Source of the DNA: Aradus depressus
Lineage: Eukaryota > Arthropoda > Insecta > Hemiptera > Aradidae
Reading direction: 5' to 3'
Assembly (NCBI GenBank): GCA_963662175.1
Contig: OY759221.1
Coordinates: 23,175,027-23,239,026 of the forward strand
DNA: 64,000 nt
Part shown: positions 9,705 through 18,916 of the stretch, one piece after another
How positions within the stretch are numbered: position 1 is the stretch's first letter
Layout of the letters: each line of letters begins with the position of its first letter
Made by a program: the position numbers and the translations under genes
The notes under the pieces: generated by a model
Database searches by the model: none
What the model was told of the DNA's origin: nothing
The model's input: only the letters and a program-made list of their open reading frames with translations

Positions 9705-10141
9705 GCAGCGTTTACATTATGTAGCAAAACAGCTATATAGCCGAGCTATATTTAGCTGTGCTACAAGTTTTTGAAAACGCCACCCGAAAACAGCTATATA
9801 TTCCGGTTATATAGCTCAATTCAAGAGCTATATAGCTGGAAATGAGTTTCCCGTCGGTTGTCGGTAAGATCAAAGGGAACTATGCAGCTGTGTTATATAG
9901 CCGGGCTGCAAGCACGTTTTTTGTTGTAGACAGCTATATAGCTGTCGCCCGAAGACGCTTGTCTGTTGTGTGCTTGCCATCTCGAAGTAAACTGGTTGAT
10001 TGCATCAAATTCATGCTCATACAGCTGCTACAGCTACACAACGAAACGTTTTTAGACATAGCTATATAGCTCTTTTTAGTCAAAGCTCAACTACATTTAG
10101 CTCGGCTGTATAGCTGTTTTGGTACATAGCGTAAACGCGGC
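9705..10141. mobile_element. Palindrome-rich MITE with ~55-bp inverted repeats
   Basis: The left end GCAGCGTTTACATTATGTAG and the right end (reversed) GCCGCGTTTACGCTATGTAC match for about 55 bp, including CAAAACAGCTATATAGCCGA. The interior repeats the self-complementary 11-mer AGCTATATAGC four to five times in both orientations. A clear target duplication was not found, so the superfamily is open. The ORF at 9842-10069 is an accident of this structure. Confidence 0.75.
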
Positions 10142-10238
10142 ATAAAAAGTCTTGAAAGGACCTGAGAAGTTTACAGTTCCCGAAGTGGCCACAGCGTTTT
10201 TCTTTAAAATCGAGGTTCAAAAAATAATAAATAAAAGA

Positions 10239-10672
10239 AAAGTTTGTTTTATTTCTGTCTTTTGTATGACTCAGAAACCTGGACAACTTCGAAAATGAGC
10301 GAACAGAGCCATTGGTGTTCGAAAGGAAGCGCAGAATATTTGAAGGAGTGCAAGTAGGCCATGCATGGTGCAGACGCAACAACCAGGAGCTCTACGAACT
10401 ATACAGAAAACCAGATGTCCTGAAAGTCATGAAGATTGGACGGTTTAGATGGGCGGGACATGTCGCCAGGATGGAAGCTGAGGAAATGCCGAAGAAGCTG
10501 CTAATGGAGCCCTTTCATGGAGTAAGACGGCAAGGGAGACCTAAGCTGAGATGGGCAGATGGTGTGGCAGAAGATGCCCGAAACATATTTCGCACCAGGC
10601 AGCCGCACAGGATCGAGACAATTGGCGGCTGTTGGTAGAGGAGGCCAGGACCCGTCACCGGGTTGTAGCGCC
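10239..10672 (+). pseudogene. RTE-type non-LTR retrotransposon, ORF2 C-terminus
   Basis: Conserved tail motifs appear in order: YDSETWT (for YGSETWT), FERKRRIFEG, ELYELYRKPDVLKVMKIGRF, RWAGHVARME, GRPKLRWADGV and, after a frameshift, DRDNWRLLVEEARTRHRVV before a stop. These belong to the reverse transcriptase C-terminal region of RTE-like elements often labelled 'endonuclease-reverse transcriptase'. The 5' part is missing and the frame breaks near 10310 and 10600. A second copy is at 37400-37785. Confidence 0.8.
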
Positions 10673-10679
10673 ACGATAG

Positions 10680-11125
10680 ATAGAAATATATTTAATTTTA
10701 TTATTTGTTTATTTATTATAATTTTTATTAATTCAATTATTATTCATATATTTATGTTATTTAACATCCTTTTTTAATTATCACATTGTCAACTAGTTTG
10801 TCCAATTTAGTCCAAATGTATAGATTTTAGAGAGAGAGCTCAAATTTGGTTCTTATTTCGTTCCGAGAAAGTACATTGTTGACTTTTTAATAATTTTTGA
10901 ATTAAATCTATTTAAAATAGAATGTGGATTCTACAATCTCTCCTCATCTGACCATACAGAAGTAAATAGTTCTACTTTTTTTTTTTTTTTTTTTATTTTA
11001 ATTAATCCACAAGAAATGTGCACGTAAACTACTGGTTTGGCCATTACACCATCGTCAGGTTTAGTTATAAATTAAGACAATTTTGCTGAGTGCGAATTAT
11101 TCTTATTGGTACCTACTTCAGGAAG
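10680..11125. other. A+T-rich, includes a T20 run
   Basis: Low-complexity TTATT-rich sequence and a T run near 10976-10994. The only structured item is the hammerhead-like motif at 11032-11059. Confidence 0.5.
11032..11059 (-). ncRNA. Hammerhead-like motif, degenerate
   Basis: The minus strand reads CCTGACGATGG, TGTAAT, GGCCAAACC: CTGANGA, a short stem, then CAAA in place of GAAA. The G12-equivalent is lost, so it should be inactive. Confidence 0.25.
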
Positions 11126-11286
11126 GTAAGGAAGGGTCTTTAACAAGTACCTGACATCGTACGGGCTCGGAACCAATGCTTAACGTCCCATCCGAAAAAC
11201 GACGTGCTTAAGGTTTTTTCACCTCCTAGATAGAAAACCTAGAGGTCTTAAGCTCAGTAAACAAGCACGCATCACTGAGCGCCCTC
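11126..11286 (-). mobile_element. tRNA-derived SINE, 3' end missing
   Basis: It contains GGTCTTTAACAAGTACCTGA, the central domain and GAGCGCCCTC head remnant. Both the TTTAACTACGAGG tail half and the B box are missing. Confidence 0.75.
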
Positions 11287-11891
11287 ATGGAAAGGTAAGA
11301 AAAATAAACAGATGGAAAATATTGTCAATTTCTTTATTAACTTTTTTATAAGTTTGTTTTGTGTATTTATAATAACAAAATGAAAGTATTCAGTAAGACT
11401 GAAGAAAGAAGAAAGAAGCGAGGGAGAAAACAGTTAGATTTTATAGACTGAGACCAGATGCATCTAAATGTGCAGCTCTGGTGCAACTTAAATGAAACAA
11501 TCTTCTGGTGTATCTTAGAGAAGTTCGTCTTCTCTGTTAATGTGCTTCCTTCTGGTACTATTACAGCTAAGTCTGTCGTAAACCAGGACTATGAAAGAGG
11601 ACAGTCCAGATGGTGTCCCAAGTTGCCTATGTCACTCTGCATATAAATATAACACTATTTGTCAACGGAAAACATATTTTTATTATTTAAGTTAGTACAC
11701 TATTATTCTTATATACTTTAAAAATGACATAAAGAACACTGTGAAAAAATGTTGATAAACGTGACAAATTATTTCTCAAAAATAAAATGGAGATATGAGC
11801 AAGTCGAGGCTGTATGGACTTAACAATATATATGTATGTATATTCTAGTGTGACGATTTGATCATTACATAACTTTATGTAAATTTATAGT

Positions 11892-11894
<3 letters not shown>
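11287..11894. other. Unannotated; weak coding-like minus-strand frame
   Basis: Between about 11350 and 11640 both strands hold open frames near 60 codons. The minus strand reads DLAVIVPEGSTLTEKTNFS and continues open to about 11350. I recognise neither frame and see no convincing splice pair. Confidence 0.3.

Positions 11895-11924
<30 letters not shown>
11895..11924. repeat. Homopolymer of 30 G
   Basis: Thirty consecutive G on the plus strand, flanked by TATT and AAGAGA. Capable of G-quadruplex formation and also a likely site of assembly length error. Confidence 0.95.
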
Positions 11925-11925
<1 letters not shown>

Positions 11926-12564
11926 AGAGAAATTGTCTAAAAAAAGTAATGTTGCAATTAATAAAAAAACTAATTTATATCGATTGATTGGTTCAAGTTA
12001 TCAGGGGACTAGGGATAATGAAAATAATAAAAGTAAATTAAATCTAAATATTTATTATGTTAATTTAAAAATAAACCTATAAAAGAAAATAGAAATGGAG
12101 GAGTAGAATACATGGATTCTAAATAAAATGAAATAAACGATATAATAATCAAATGAGCGGCGGTATAAAACAATGGAGACGGAGAGAGTTGAGAGAAGGT
12201 GAGTGTGTGTGTCTGTGCTCGACCCAGGATAGTTAGACATTATGAGTGTTTCAAATTCAATTTTAAATAACCAGTTATTAAACTTTAAAAATAAATCAAG
12301 AATTTGTAGAAAACTATTAAATTGTGGGTGGAGACAAACAAGGAAGATAAAATTTCATAATTTTTATATTTTTAGATAAAAATATCAGTTTTTGTTTAAT
12401 ATATAAATTGTTATCATTGTTGTTCTAGATATAGTGAAGGGTAAAAATATTAAATGGTTTTCAAACATGTATAATTGTCTTTTGTATAATAATTGCCTTT
12501 TACCTACCTCATGCATCAACAACGGATCCTGCTGCCCTGTTTAGTATATAATAATTACTTAGTA
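11925..12564. other. A+T-rich region; left target duplication of the next element
   Basis: No genes seen. A TATAAAA at 12164-12170 is followed by GAGAGAAGGTGAGTG, a donor-like site, but the only ATG lies too close to the TATA to be used. The final 12 bases (12553-12564, AATTACTTAGTA) are the left TSD. Confidence 0.4.
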
Positions 12565-12668
12565 ATTTATGGTTTCCAGATTTACTTTGTGAAGCTCCAT
12601 TCTAGGAATAGATAATTAAAATACACAATTTCTTTGTCAAACTTCACTATATATTCTCAAATACTCAA

Positions 12669-12697
12669 CTAGTTTCGCCGTGTTAAGGCATTATCAA
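12669..12697 (-). ncRNA. Hammerhead-like core, left arm
   Basis: The minus strand reads TTGATAA, TGCC, TTAACAC, GGC, GAAAC. Compared with CUGANGA the C3 and G8 equivalents are T and A, which would preserve a base pair. The stem GCC/GGC is perfect. Activity is doubtful. Confidence 0.3.
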
Positions 12698-13164
12698 GAG
12701 TCACTTACAAACTGACAGAATTGGTTGACAGGGTAGAAGGTACAGTTATGGAGGGGGTTTTTAGGTAATGACGGGGAATCCCTTGTTTTTGTTACTCTAT
12801 ACATTCCAATAAACAGATATTTACAAGATAATAATAAATATAAAATAAAAAAGAAAGAAAATATATATATATAAAATCTAATAAAGCGAATCTAACAGTA
12901 AAGTGTTGGTATTTATATAGGTATGACTCATGAATTATATAAATGTAACATATAATAAATATTAAAGTGAATAAAAACAAATACAAAGAATTTAAAGACA
13001 AATTAAAACATCAAATGAAAATTATAGTATTCTCTGAATGTCAGTTGGCAAAACATTTCTACAATCATCAGACTCTTAGCTACTTGATATTTAAATTAAG
13101 AAGGGGGGAATGGTTCAGTTCTATTTGTTCATTTAGCATTACAATATCAGTTTGTAAGTGACTC

Positions 13165-13193
13165 TTGATAATGCCTTAACACGGCGAAACTAG
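13165..13193 (+). ncRNA. Hammerhead-like core, right arm
   Basis: Identical to the left-arm motif in the opposite orientation: TTGATAATGCC, TTAACAC, GGCGAAAC. Confidence 0.3.
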
Positions 13194-13551
13194 TTGAGTA
13201 TTTGAGAATATATAGTGAAGTTTGACAAAGAAATTGTGTATTTTAATTATCTATTCCAATTACTTAGTAGATGGTAGTTGGATAATATCATTTGTCACAT
13301 AACCCGAACAGATTTTTGCAAGTTGAATATTTTTTATTAAATATAAATTATGTAATAATCCATATAAAAACTAACATTTATTACATAACCCGAACAGGGA
13401 CTTCTATTTAAAAAATTATATAATTTTCACTATTAAAATTATCCATAAAAACTAACATTACAAATGTAACCAGAACAAGGACTTGAGCTGAAATTTAGAT
13501 TAAGTAATAATATTTTATGCTACCAAAATTCATGTTATTACAATATACTGG

Positions 13552-13815
13552 TGGGCTGATGATTGCACCTAGGGACCTAAGCATCCATTGCTCTTATCCT
13601 TTCCCTGAAAGCGCTGGGCTTTCACCTTACCTTCGTTAACACTACCAATACTAAAACCTTCACAAAAGATGCAGTCTCCCAGTTCCCTTAAAGAATCTGA
13701 GAATGATCCCATGATATAATCTTCTTCTCCAGAGGATCTACCCAGGAAGTGAGCCGCCGTCTCATCTTCTTCACCTGGTCTGTCCTTGACTCCTACAGTG
13801 TTTAGGTTCCAGTTA
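13552..13815 (-). pseudogene. LINE ORF2 C-terminus and 3' end (RNase H group)
   Basis: A minus-strand frame reads KDRPGEEDETAAHFLGRSSG, then EEDYIMGSFSDSLRELGDC. 'EDET..H.LG' is the final zinc-knuckle region of I/Loa-type LINEs. It ends in ATGCTTAGGTCCCTAGGTG, a 3' motif shared with 36900-36970 and 44790-44815. Cysteines are partly lost. Confidence 0.55.
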
Positions 13816-14287
13816 GTACTTAACCATGAATATCATTGGATTCTGGATATTTTAAGAAATTCTCTTAATTCGGTTAACTGAACTCGAGCCTTTGATGTTC
13901 TAAGACATTTATGATAAAGTTATATTTTTTGATACAGCTCTTTTTCTTCCATTTTATTTTCAAATAATATATCTTTACTTTTATATTATATATCTTTACT
14001 TCGATAATTTGACTCGAAAAAATAAGGAATAAAACCCTCGTCATATTTTCTATTCATCATTCATAAGAGACAAATATCGATCAAAAGGTTCAAAACCAGG
14101 CCGAGGCCCTTAACCTGGGAGATAGAATAAACTTGAGCACGCCGTCCTTCGGATGGGACGTTAAGCGATGGTCTCGATGTCAGGTACTCGTTAAAGACCC
14201 CTGCCCTAGGTGATTAAATATTTAGGACTCCCACAGTAGAGTCGGGCTCATGTCCACCAGAGTGACGAAAGAGCGCACTGGTAGTAA

Positions 14288-15157
14288 GGGGCTGTTCACA
14301 AACTACGTCACACGCCTAGGGGGGGGGGGGGGGGGGGGGAGGGGGTTTATAACTTATGTGATGATTGTGACGGTGGGGAGGGGGGGGAATAAACAAAAAA
14401 ATGACGTCACGTTTATTATTACACTTTAAAATAAGGGCGTAGACAATTTTCTAAAAATTAATTTCATGCAAATTTTTTTAACGTTAGTATTTTAATAAAT
14501 TCATGTTATTAAAGTAAAATAACATATTTAAATAAAGTACCCTGAAGTTTTCAAGGAGCACAAGGAAGTTCCTTATGATATAGGATGCCCATCTGTGCAA
14601 GGAGACATAAAGCGGAAGACTTGCAAAAAGTGTGGCGTGTACTTGGGGTCTTTGACATATTTAAAACGTCACTCGAAACAGTGCAATACGGAGGCACCGG
14701 TAGTTAAAGTTAGACCGGTTCGGGTTGCAGCTAGACGTCAACGAGAAATGTTCGCCATCATAAAAAACATCGAGGATCAAGAAGAAGCCGAGTGGTTCGA
14801 TGACGACAGGATAGATAGTAATAGGGAAATACCTGAACCTTCTGACAGTGATCAATCTGAAATACCAATCATAACTATAGATGAACATTTAAAACCGATT
14901 TGGGAGGAATCGTAATATTCCTCAGTCTTTTTTCATGCTATGGATTATCTCGCTTGAATAATCGAAATGTTAAATACTTAAATCACTGTTCTTTTATTTA
15001 ATTTATGAATACAGATGAATATAATTTTATTATTTTTATACAATTTAGTACTTTTGTTTTAAAAAAATTACAGTTTAAATGTGACCAATTGTGACAAGGG
15101 GGAGGGAGGGGGTTAAAAACACCTCAAAATTGCGTGACGTAGTTTGTGAACGGCCCC
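14288..15157. mobile_element. PIF/Harbinger-like DNA transposon, 870 bp, TSD TAA
   Basis: Terminal inverted repeats GGGGCTGTTCACAAACTACG (left) and, reversed, GGGGCCGTTCACAAACTACG (right), followed by TCAC. TAA flanks both ends (14285-14287, 15158-15160), matching the TWA target of PIF/Harbinger. A G19 run follows the left TIR and a second G-rich tract at 14377. It carries one ORF fragment (next entry) and no transposase, so it is nonautonomous. The TSD is independently verified because the target is a repeat of known sequence. Confidence 0.88.
14532..14915 (+). pseudogene. C2HC zinc-finger protein fragment inside the Harbinger-like element
   Basis: The frame is open from after a stop at 14529 to the TAA at 14913-14915, about 127 codons. 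It has KEHKEVPYDIGCPSVQGDIK, then CKKCGVYLGSLTYLKRHSKQC-type finger: C-x2-C-x12-H-x4-C. A basic stretch VRPVRVAARRQR and an acidic tail DQEEAEWFDDDR, EPSDSDQSE follow. No ATG precedes the finger, so the N-terminus was deleted. The preserved frame suggests descent from an element-encoded accessory or captured host protein. Function unknown. Confidence 0.55.
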
Positions 15158-15474
15158 TAAGCGATATGACCTCGTATTTAAAGCCCGGGCATGAGTCATA
15201 ATAACTAACTCGACCAAAAAGAAGGTAACATAACCTGATTTGGATAACTATCTTTTAGTTAATGCAATAAAACCCACATCTCATTTCCTAATTATCATTC
15301 ATATGACATCAAAATCAATCCTATAGAACAAAAGGAAGGCAACACAACTTTACTACGATAACCACCTAGAAGGTTACTTAGTTACACCATCTTGTTTCTT
15401 AATTATTATTCATATGACATTAATATCGACCACATGGAGCACCTGACATGAGTAAGTGTTTAAGTGTCGATATA

Positions 15475-15715
15475 GGTTATGTTAGGTTAGGTTTTATGAC
15501 TCATTCCCGGGCTTCAGCTACGAGGTCATAGCACCTACTACCAGAGCGCTCTTTCGTCACTCTGGTGGACATGAGCCCGACTCTACTGTAGAAGTCCTAA
15601 ATTTTGCCTACCCTAAATTTTTAATCACCAAGGGCAGGGGTCTTTAACGAGTACCTGACATCGTACAGGCTCGGGACCATCGCTCAACGTCCCATCCGAA
15701 GTACGGCGTGCTTAA
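15475..15715 (-). mobile_element. 5'-truncated tRNA-derived SINE with 17-bp TSD
   Basis: The flanks GTTTAAGTGTCGATATA (15458-15474) and GTTTAAGTGTCAATATA (15716-15732) differ at one base. The SINE lacks its tRNA head entirely, ending at GGCGTGCTTAA. It sits inside a family A copy. The tail is GGTTAGGTTTTATGACTC, the young type. Confidence 0.9.
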
Positions 15716-15732
15716 GTTTAAGTGTCAATATA

Positions 15733-16020
15733 TTCATTACTTCGGCAGTTATTATGGAATTTGAGTCGAGCCCCCGATTGACTGATTTCGTGGACAATTA
15801 ATAGTTGGCACCCTTATGGGGATTCGAATTTTAATACATTCATACATTCAGCAGTTATTGGGACTTTTGTGTTCACTCTCTCTGATTCCCCCTCCCTTTT
15901 GGCTTGATTCCGCCGAAAATTAATAGGTTTCGTCCTTAGAAGGTACTGAATACACATATAAAATTCCATGTCAATACATTCATTCTTTAATTATCATGGA
16001 GAAGTAAAGAAAAATAGATA
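15733..16020 (-). repeat. Family A copy, interrupted by the preceding SINE
   Basis: Two body blocks (ATTCATTACTTCGGCAGTTA and ACATTCAGCAGTTATTGGGA), then TCATTCTTTAATTATCATGG and a decayed terminus GAGAAGTAAAGAAAAA. It continues leftward of the SINE to about 15440. Confidence 0.55.
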
Positions 16021-16289
16021 ATCGGTCTACGAAACGTGTGGATATTGAGCACATATGTCTGGAATATTTTTTATACCACTTCAACATTCTAACATTCTGA
16101 AAGAAGGTTTTAAAAAATTATTTTACATTAAGACCAATATAAAGGCTTTCAGTCCATAATTCACTTTTCGCTGATGGAAATGAATATTCATGGAGCAGGT
16201 AATATTGAATCTTCCTGGCTTCTACAATGTTAAAAATCTGTTCACTTTTAGCGGTACCTACTACTTTTTTCTTTTGTATGTTCAAAAAA

Positions 16290-16935
16290 TGTTATGTATT
16301 TTTTAAATTTAATTGGTTAAATCAGAGATTCAACATGTCTACCCTGTTTGTGTTTTTTTAATGAAGCTTTTACGTTTTTCTTTTCAGAAATTAATGACTT
16401 TCACAATAATGATCTCTATATTTGGAGAAAAAAGAAAATGGTTTATTTATTACTTTCTTATATTTGTGGGTGCGGAAATACGAAATCGTGTTTTCAACGG
16501 ATTTTTACGTTGCTATATGATTGGACCATTTTCACGATGATATGACTTGAAACTCTTTTAGATCTGATTATATTTGGGCAGAAATTATACGAAAACTAAG
16601 ACCACAACTTCGGGATTAAGTACATTTTAGAAAATATTATTTATAGAGTTGTAAAGAACACTTTTTTTTTTCAGATCGACTAGTTTGCAAGAAAACCGTC
16701 CTAAAATGTCGTTTTGACATCCATCTTTTTAGGCGTTTGCTTGATTGACGAGAAAACGGTTAGTCCAATCAGAAAATTGGTTCTAACCAAAAATATTCTT
16801 TATTAAATATCCAATCGCTAATGTATCTTCAAATTTCAATACGACGATATATAATTATATTCCGACTCTTCTAACCGATTACAAAACTTCCCCCATATTA
16901 TGTAAAGCTGAGGAAACAAAAATCTCATTTCAAAA
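16290..16935 (-). repeat. Family A/B long copy
   Basis: Starts near TTACTTTCTTATATTTGTGG, contains GGACCATTTTCACGATGATA, GACGAGAAAACGGTTAGTCC and TATTCTTTATTAAATATCCA, and ends ACCGATTACAAAACTTCCCC plus a degenerate palindrome. This copy links the 'TACTTTCTTATACC' variant (also at 50600) to the standard family A terminus, so the two are one family or share an end. Confidence 0.5.
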
Positions 16936-17237
16936 ATTGAAGATAATAAATTACTTTCAATTTGTGATTTTGGAGGGATAAAAAGCTGGATATAATCTGT
17001 GAATATCAATTAGTGCCAGGAGTTATGAAACAGGACAACAGGGCTGATGGAAAATATCCTCGAGTTAACAAAAGAAACATTAAAGAAATTAAATAACAAA
17101 ATCGATTCATTGTTATTCAAAATAACCCATTGTCGGGTCTCGTTGTTGGTTCCAAAGGACTAATGAACATTTTTTATATATTGATCGTTATTTAAAGTGA
17201 AACCCAATGTGAGCATGTCTTTGGAGAAATCACTTTT

Positions 17238-17443
17238 AGTTCCCCGGTTTTTCATCTGAAAGGTAAAAAAAAAACTTTGAGCACGCCGCCCTTCAAATTG
17301 GACGTTGAGCGATGGTCTGTAGCCTGTTCGATGTCAAATATTCGTTAAAGACCTATTCGCTAGGAAACTAAACCTATGTGGGCAAAATTGGTTGTAGGCG
17401 ATACGACCTCGATGTTAAAGCCCGAGCATGAGTCACAATAACT
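17238..17443 (+). mobile_element. tRNA-derived SINE, head missing
   Basis: Begins within the TCATCTGAAAGGTAAAAAAA segment. The central domain is mutated (GCCGCCCTTCAAATTGGACG). Ends GAGTCACAATAACTAACTAA, the old subfamily tail. Confidence 0.8.
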
Positions 17444-17652
17444 AACTAATTTTGACAATAAAAGAAAAAAGGAAGGTAAAATAACCTGATATGGAGAACC
17501 CACCTGAATGGTTAGTTTTCGAAGAACATTTTTAATATGATTTCATTTTTGAAGGAACTATGCGTACACAAATTAAGAAATTAGGGAAAATGTTCTGAAT
17601 AATTGAGTTTTTTTATGGTTTTGTTTGAACTTTCAACCCTGGCCACGCTCAC

Positions 17653-17701
17653 CTTGAACGTAGTCCGACAAATATATCAAAAGGCACATCCGAAATGTAT
17701 A
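17653..17701 (-). CDS. Candidate upstream exon, 49 nt, frame-compatible with 7080-7198
   Basis: On the minus strand GATAATGATCTTCAG precedes TATACATTTCGG..., ending GTTCAAG at a consensus donor GTGAGCGTGG. Joined to the exon at 7198 (G plus GT completes a codon) the frame stays open from ATGTGCCTTTTGATATATTT into the signal-peptide start. A pair of acceptor and donor plus a 1-in-3 frame match is suggestive only; the exon is very short and the acceptor pyrimidine tract is weak. Confidence 0.25.
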
Positions 17702-18769
17702 CTGAAGATCATTATCAACTTCGTTTCCTACCTCCGTCTGGCCTCTCGGCCTCCACCGCTGCCACAGCTACCATTATATTAATTATTTTTTAGCTGGTTG
17801 TTCTCAAAAATGACAAAAAACTATTTATTGCTGTTGTGATCATTCTCGGACCTAGTTCTTTTTTTCATTTCCTGAGAAGCGGGAAGACTGGAGCTAAAGT
17901 AAACATCCGCTCCCCGCACCACAGCAGTTAGAGCTCAGTGTGTTTTTGTCTTATCAATCGTTAATTCAAATTCGTACAAACTCGAATTGTTTTCTGAAAT
18001 TAAAGCGTTCGGATTTAAATAAACGAACAATTTCCAAACATCGCGATCTCAGCTCTTCAGAGACATCTTAAGATCGTACGATCGCCTTTCTACGGATAAA
18101 ATAATTTTTAGATTGTACATATGTACATACCTCATTTTATGCACAACTACTGTACATACATATGCATATGTACAATACATATGTATTAGTTTTGTTCCTA
18201 AAGATTTAAGCACATAGTATGTACATATGAACCTAATAAATATTGTTTTGTATATATATACATAATTTTGCTTTGTTTTTGATTCCCCTGGTGCCTTTTG
18301 CTTATTGTTATCAGTAGATTAATGTTATCACTTTGTCAGGGTCCCAAAGTGATCGAATTAAGCGGCATGCACTTATTTATAAGATATATAAAATGCAACT
18401 AAACACGATTACATATCTTGGTATCTCTGGAGAAACTATATTACAGTCCTCTCTCAGTCCCACGATACGCCTCTATATTACTTTTGATTAGTGAAACATT
18501 ACATTTCTCACTTCGTTATTTTAAATTTGAATTTCTGTCCGTTTTATTTGGTATTCCAGGTCAGTTGTTTGTCAAGATCATAGGCTAAGTTTTGAAATTT
18601 ATGAAAATTTCATATTCATAAGAATGCAAATTTAATTGTGATTATAATTATAAAGTATAATAATATTAACTTTATAAGAACGGTACGCATGAACTACGCA
18701 ACAGCATCAGTCTGATTAAGAGAGAACGAGATTCACAAAATTTGTAGTATATTTAATATGCTCCACATT
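17702..18769. other. Unannotated; cluster of CATATG/GTACAT palindromes
   Basis: From about 18110 to 18240 self-complementary ACATATGT and GTACATAC motifs recur. The part around 17740-17960 is richer in G+C (ATGGTAGCTGTGGCAGCGG on the minus strand) and could be promoter or 5' UTR sequence, but nothing proves it. Confidence 0.3.
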
Positions 18770-18915
18770 TTTACTTACTTATACGTTTAGTAAGAAAGAA
18801 CCGTAATCTTGCGAAAATCTGAGATCGAGTTTTCAAGAGGATTATACAATTTTTCCTGAACATGATTGAGATAGATAGTTTGTGCCTCTGTATGTGTGAG
18901 TATATGATTGGAACT
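18770..18915 (+). repeat. Family A/B fragment flanking the satellite
   Basis: TAATCTTGCGAAAATCTGAG, then GAGTTTTCAAGAGGATT and TGTGTGAGTATATGATTGGA correspond to the start of the 50600 copy. The tandem array begins right after it. Confidence 0.5.
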
Positions 18916-18916
18916 C

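Larger units (their letters stand above)
12565..13257. mobile_element. Foldback-type element with hammerhead-like arms and 12-bp TSD
   Basis: The 12-mer AATTACTTAGTA lies at 12553-12564 and 13258-13269. Inside, arms of about 108 bp are inverted and nearly identical (12606-12715 and 13147-13256): each holds GATAATTAAAATACACAATT, CTTTGTCAAACTTCACTATA and AACTAGTTTCGCCGTGTTAA in one orientation. Each arm carries a hammerhead-like core facing outward. About 40 bp (12565-12605) lie outside the left arm. The interior has no recognised ORF. Inverted terminal repeats with hammerhead motifs and a variable-length TSD are described for Penelope-like retroelements; that assignment is inference. Confidence 0.7.
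14086..15202 (+). mobile_element. tRNA-derived SINE interrupted by a Harbinger-like insertion
   Basis: SINE halves lie at 14086-14287 and 15158-15202. The head is truncated just before the B box (GGTTCAAAACCAGG remains). Removing the insertion and one TAA restores CTGGTAGTAAGCGATATGAC, which matches other copies (GTAGTAGGCGATATGACC). The tail is ATAATAACTAACTC, the old subfamily. Confidence 0.92.

Noticed and set aside
9842..10069. 75-codon ORF
   Set aside because: Lies wholly inside the palindrome-rich MITE and follows its repeats.
12160..12240. TATAAAA followed by AAG/GTGAGT, resembling a promoter and first exon
   Set aside because: The only ATG is a few bases from the TATA box; no downstream exon; A+T-rich DNA yields such strings by chance.
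17800..18480. LTR retrotransposon LTR
   Set aside because: No TG...CA pair of direct repeats, primer-binding site or polypurine tract could be found anywhere in the window.
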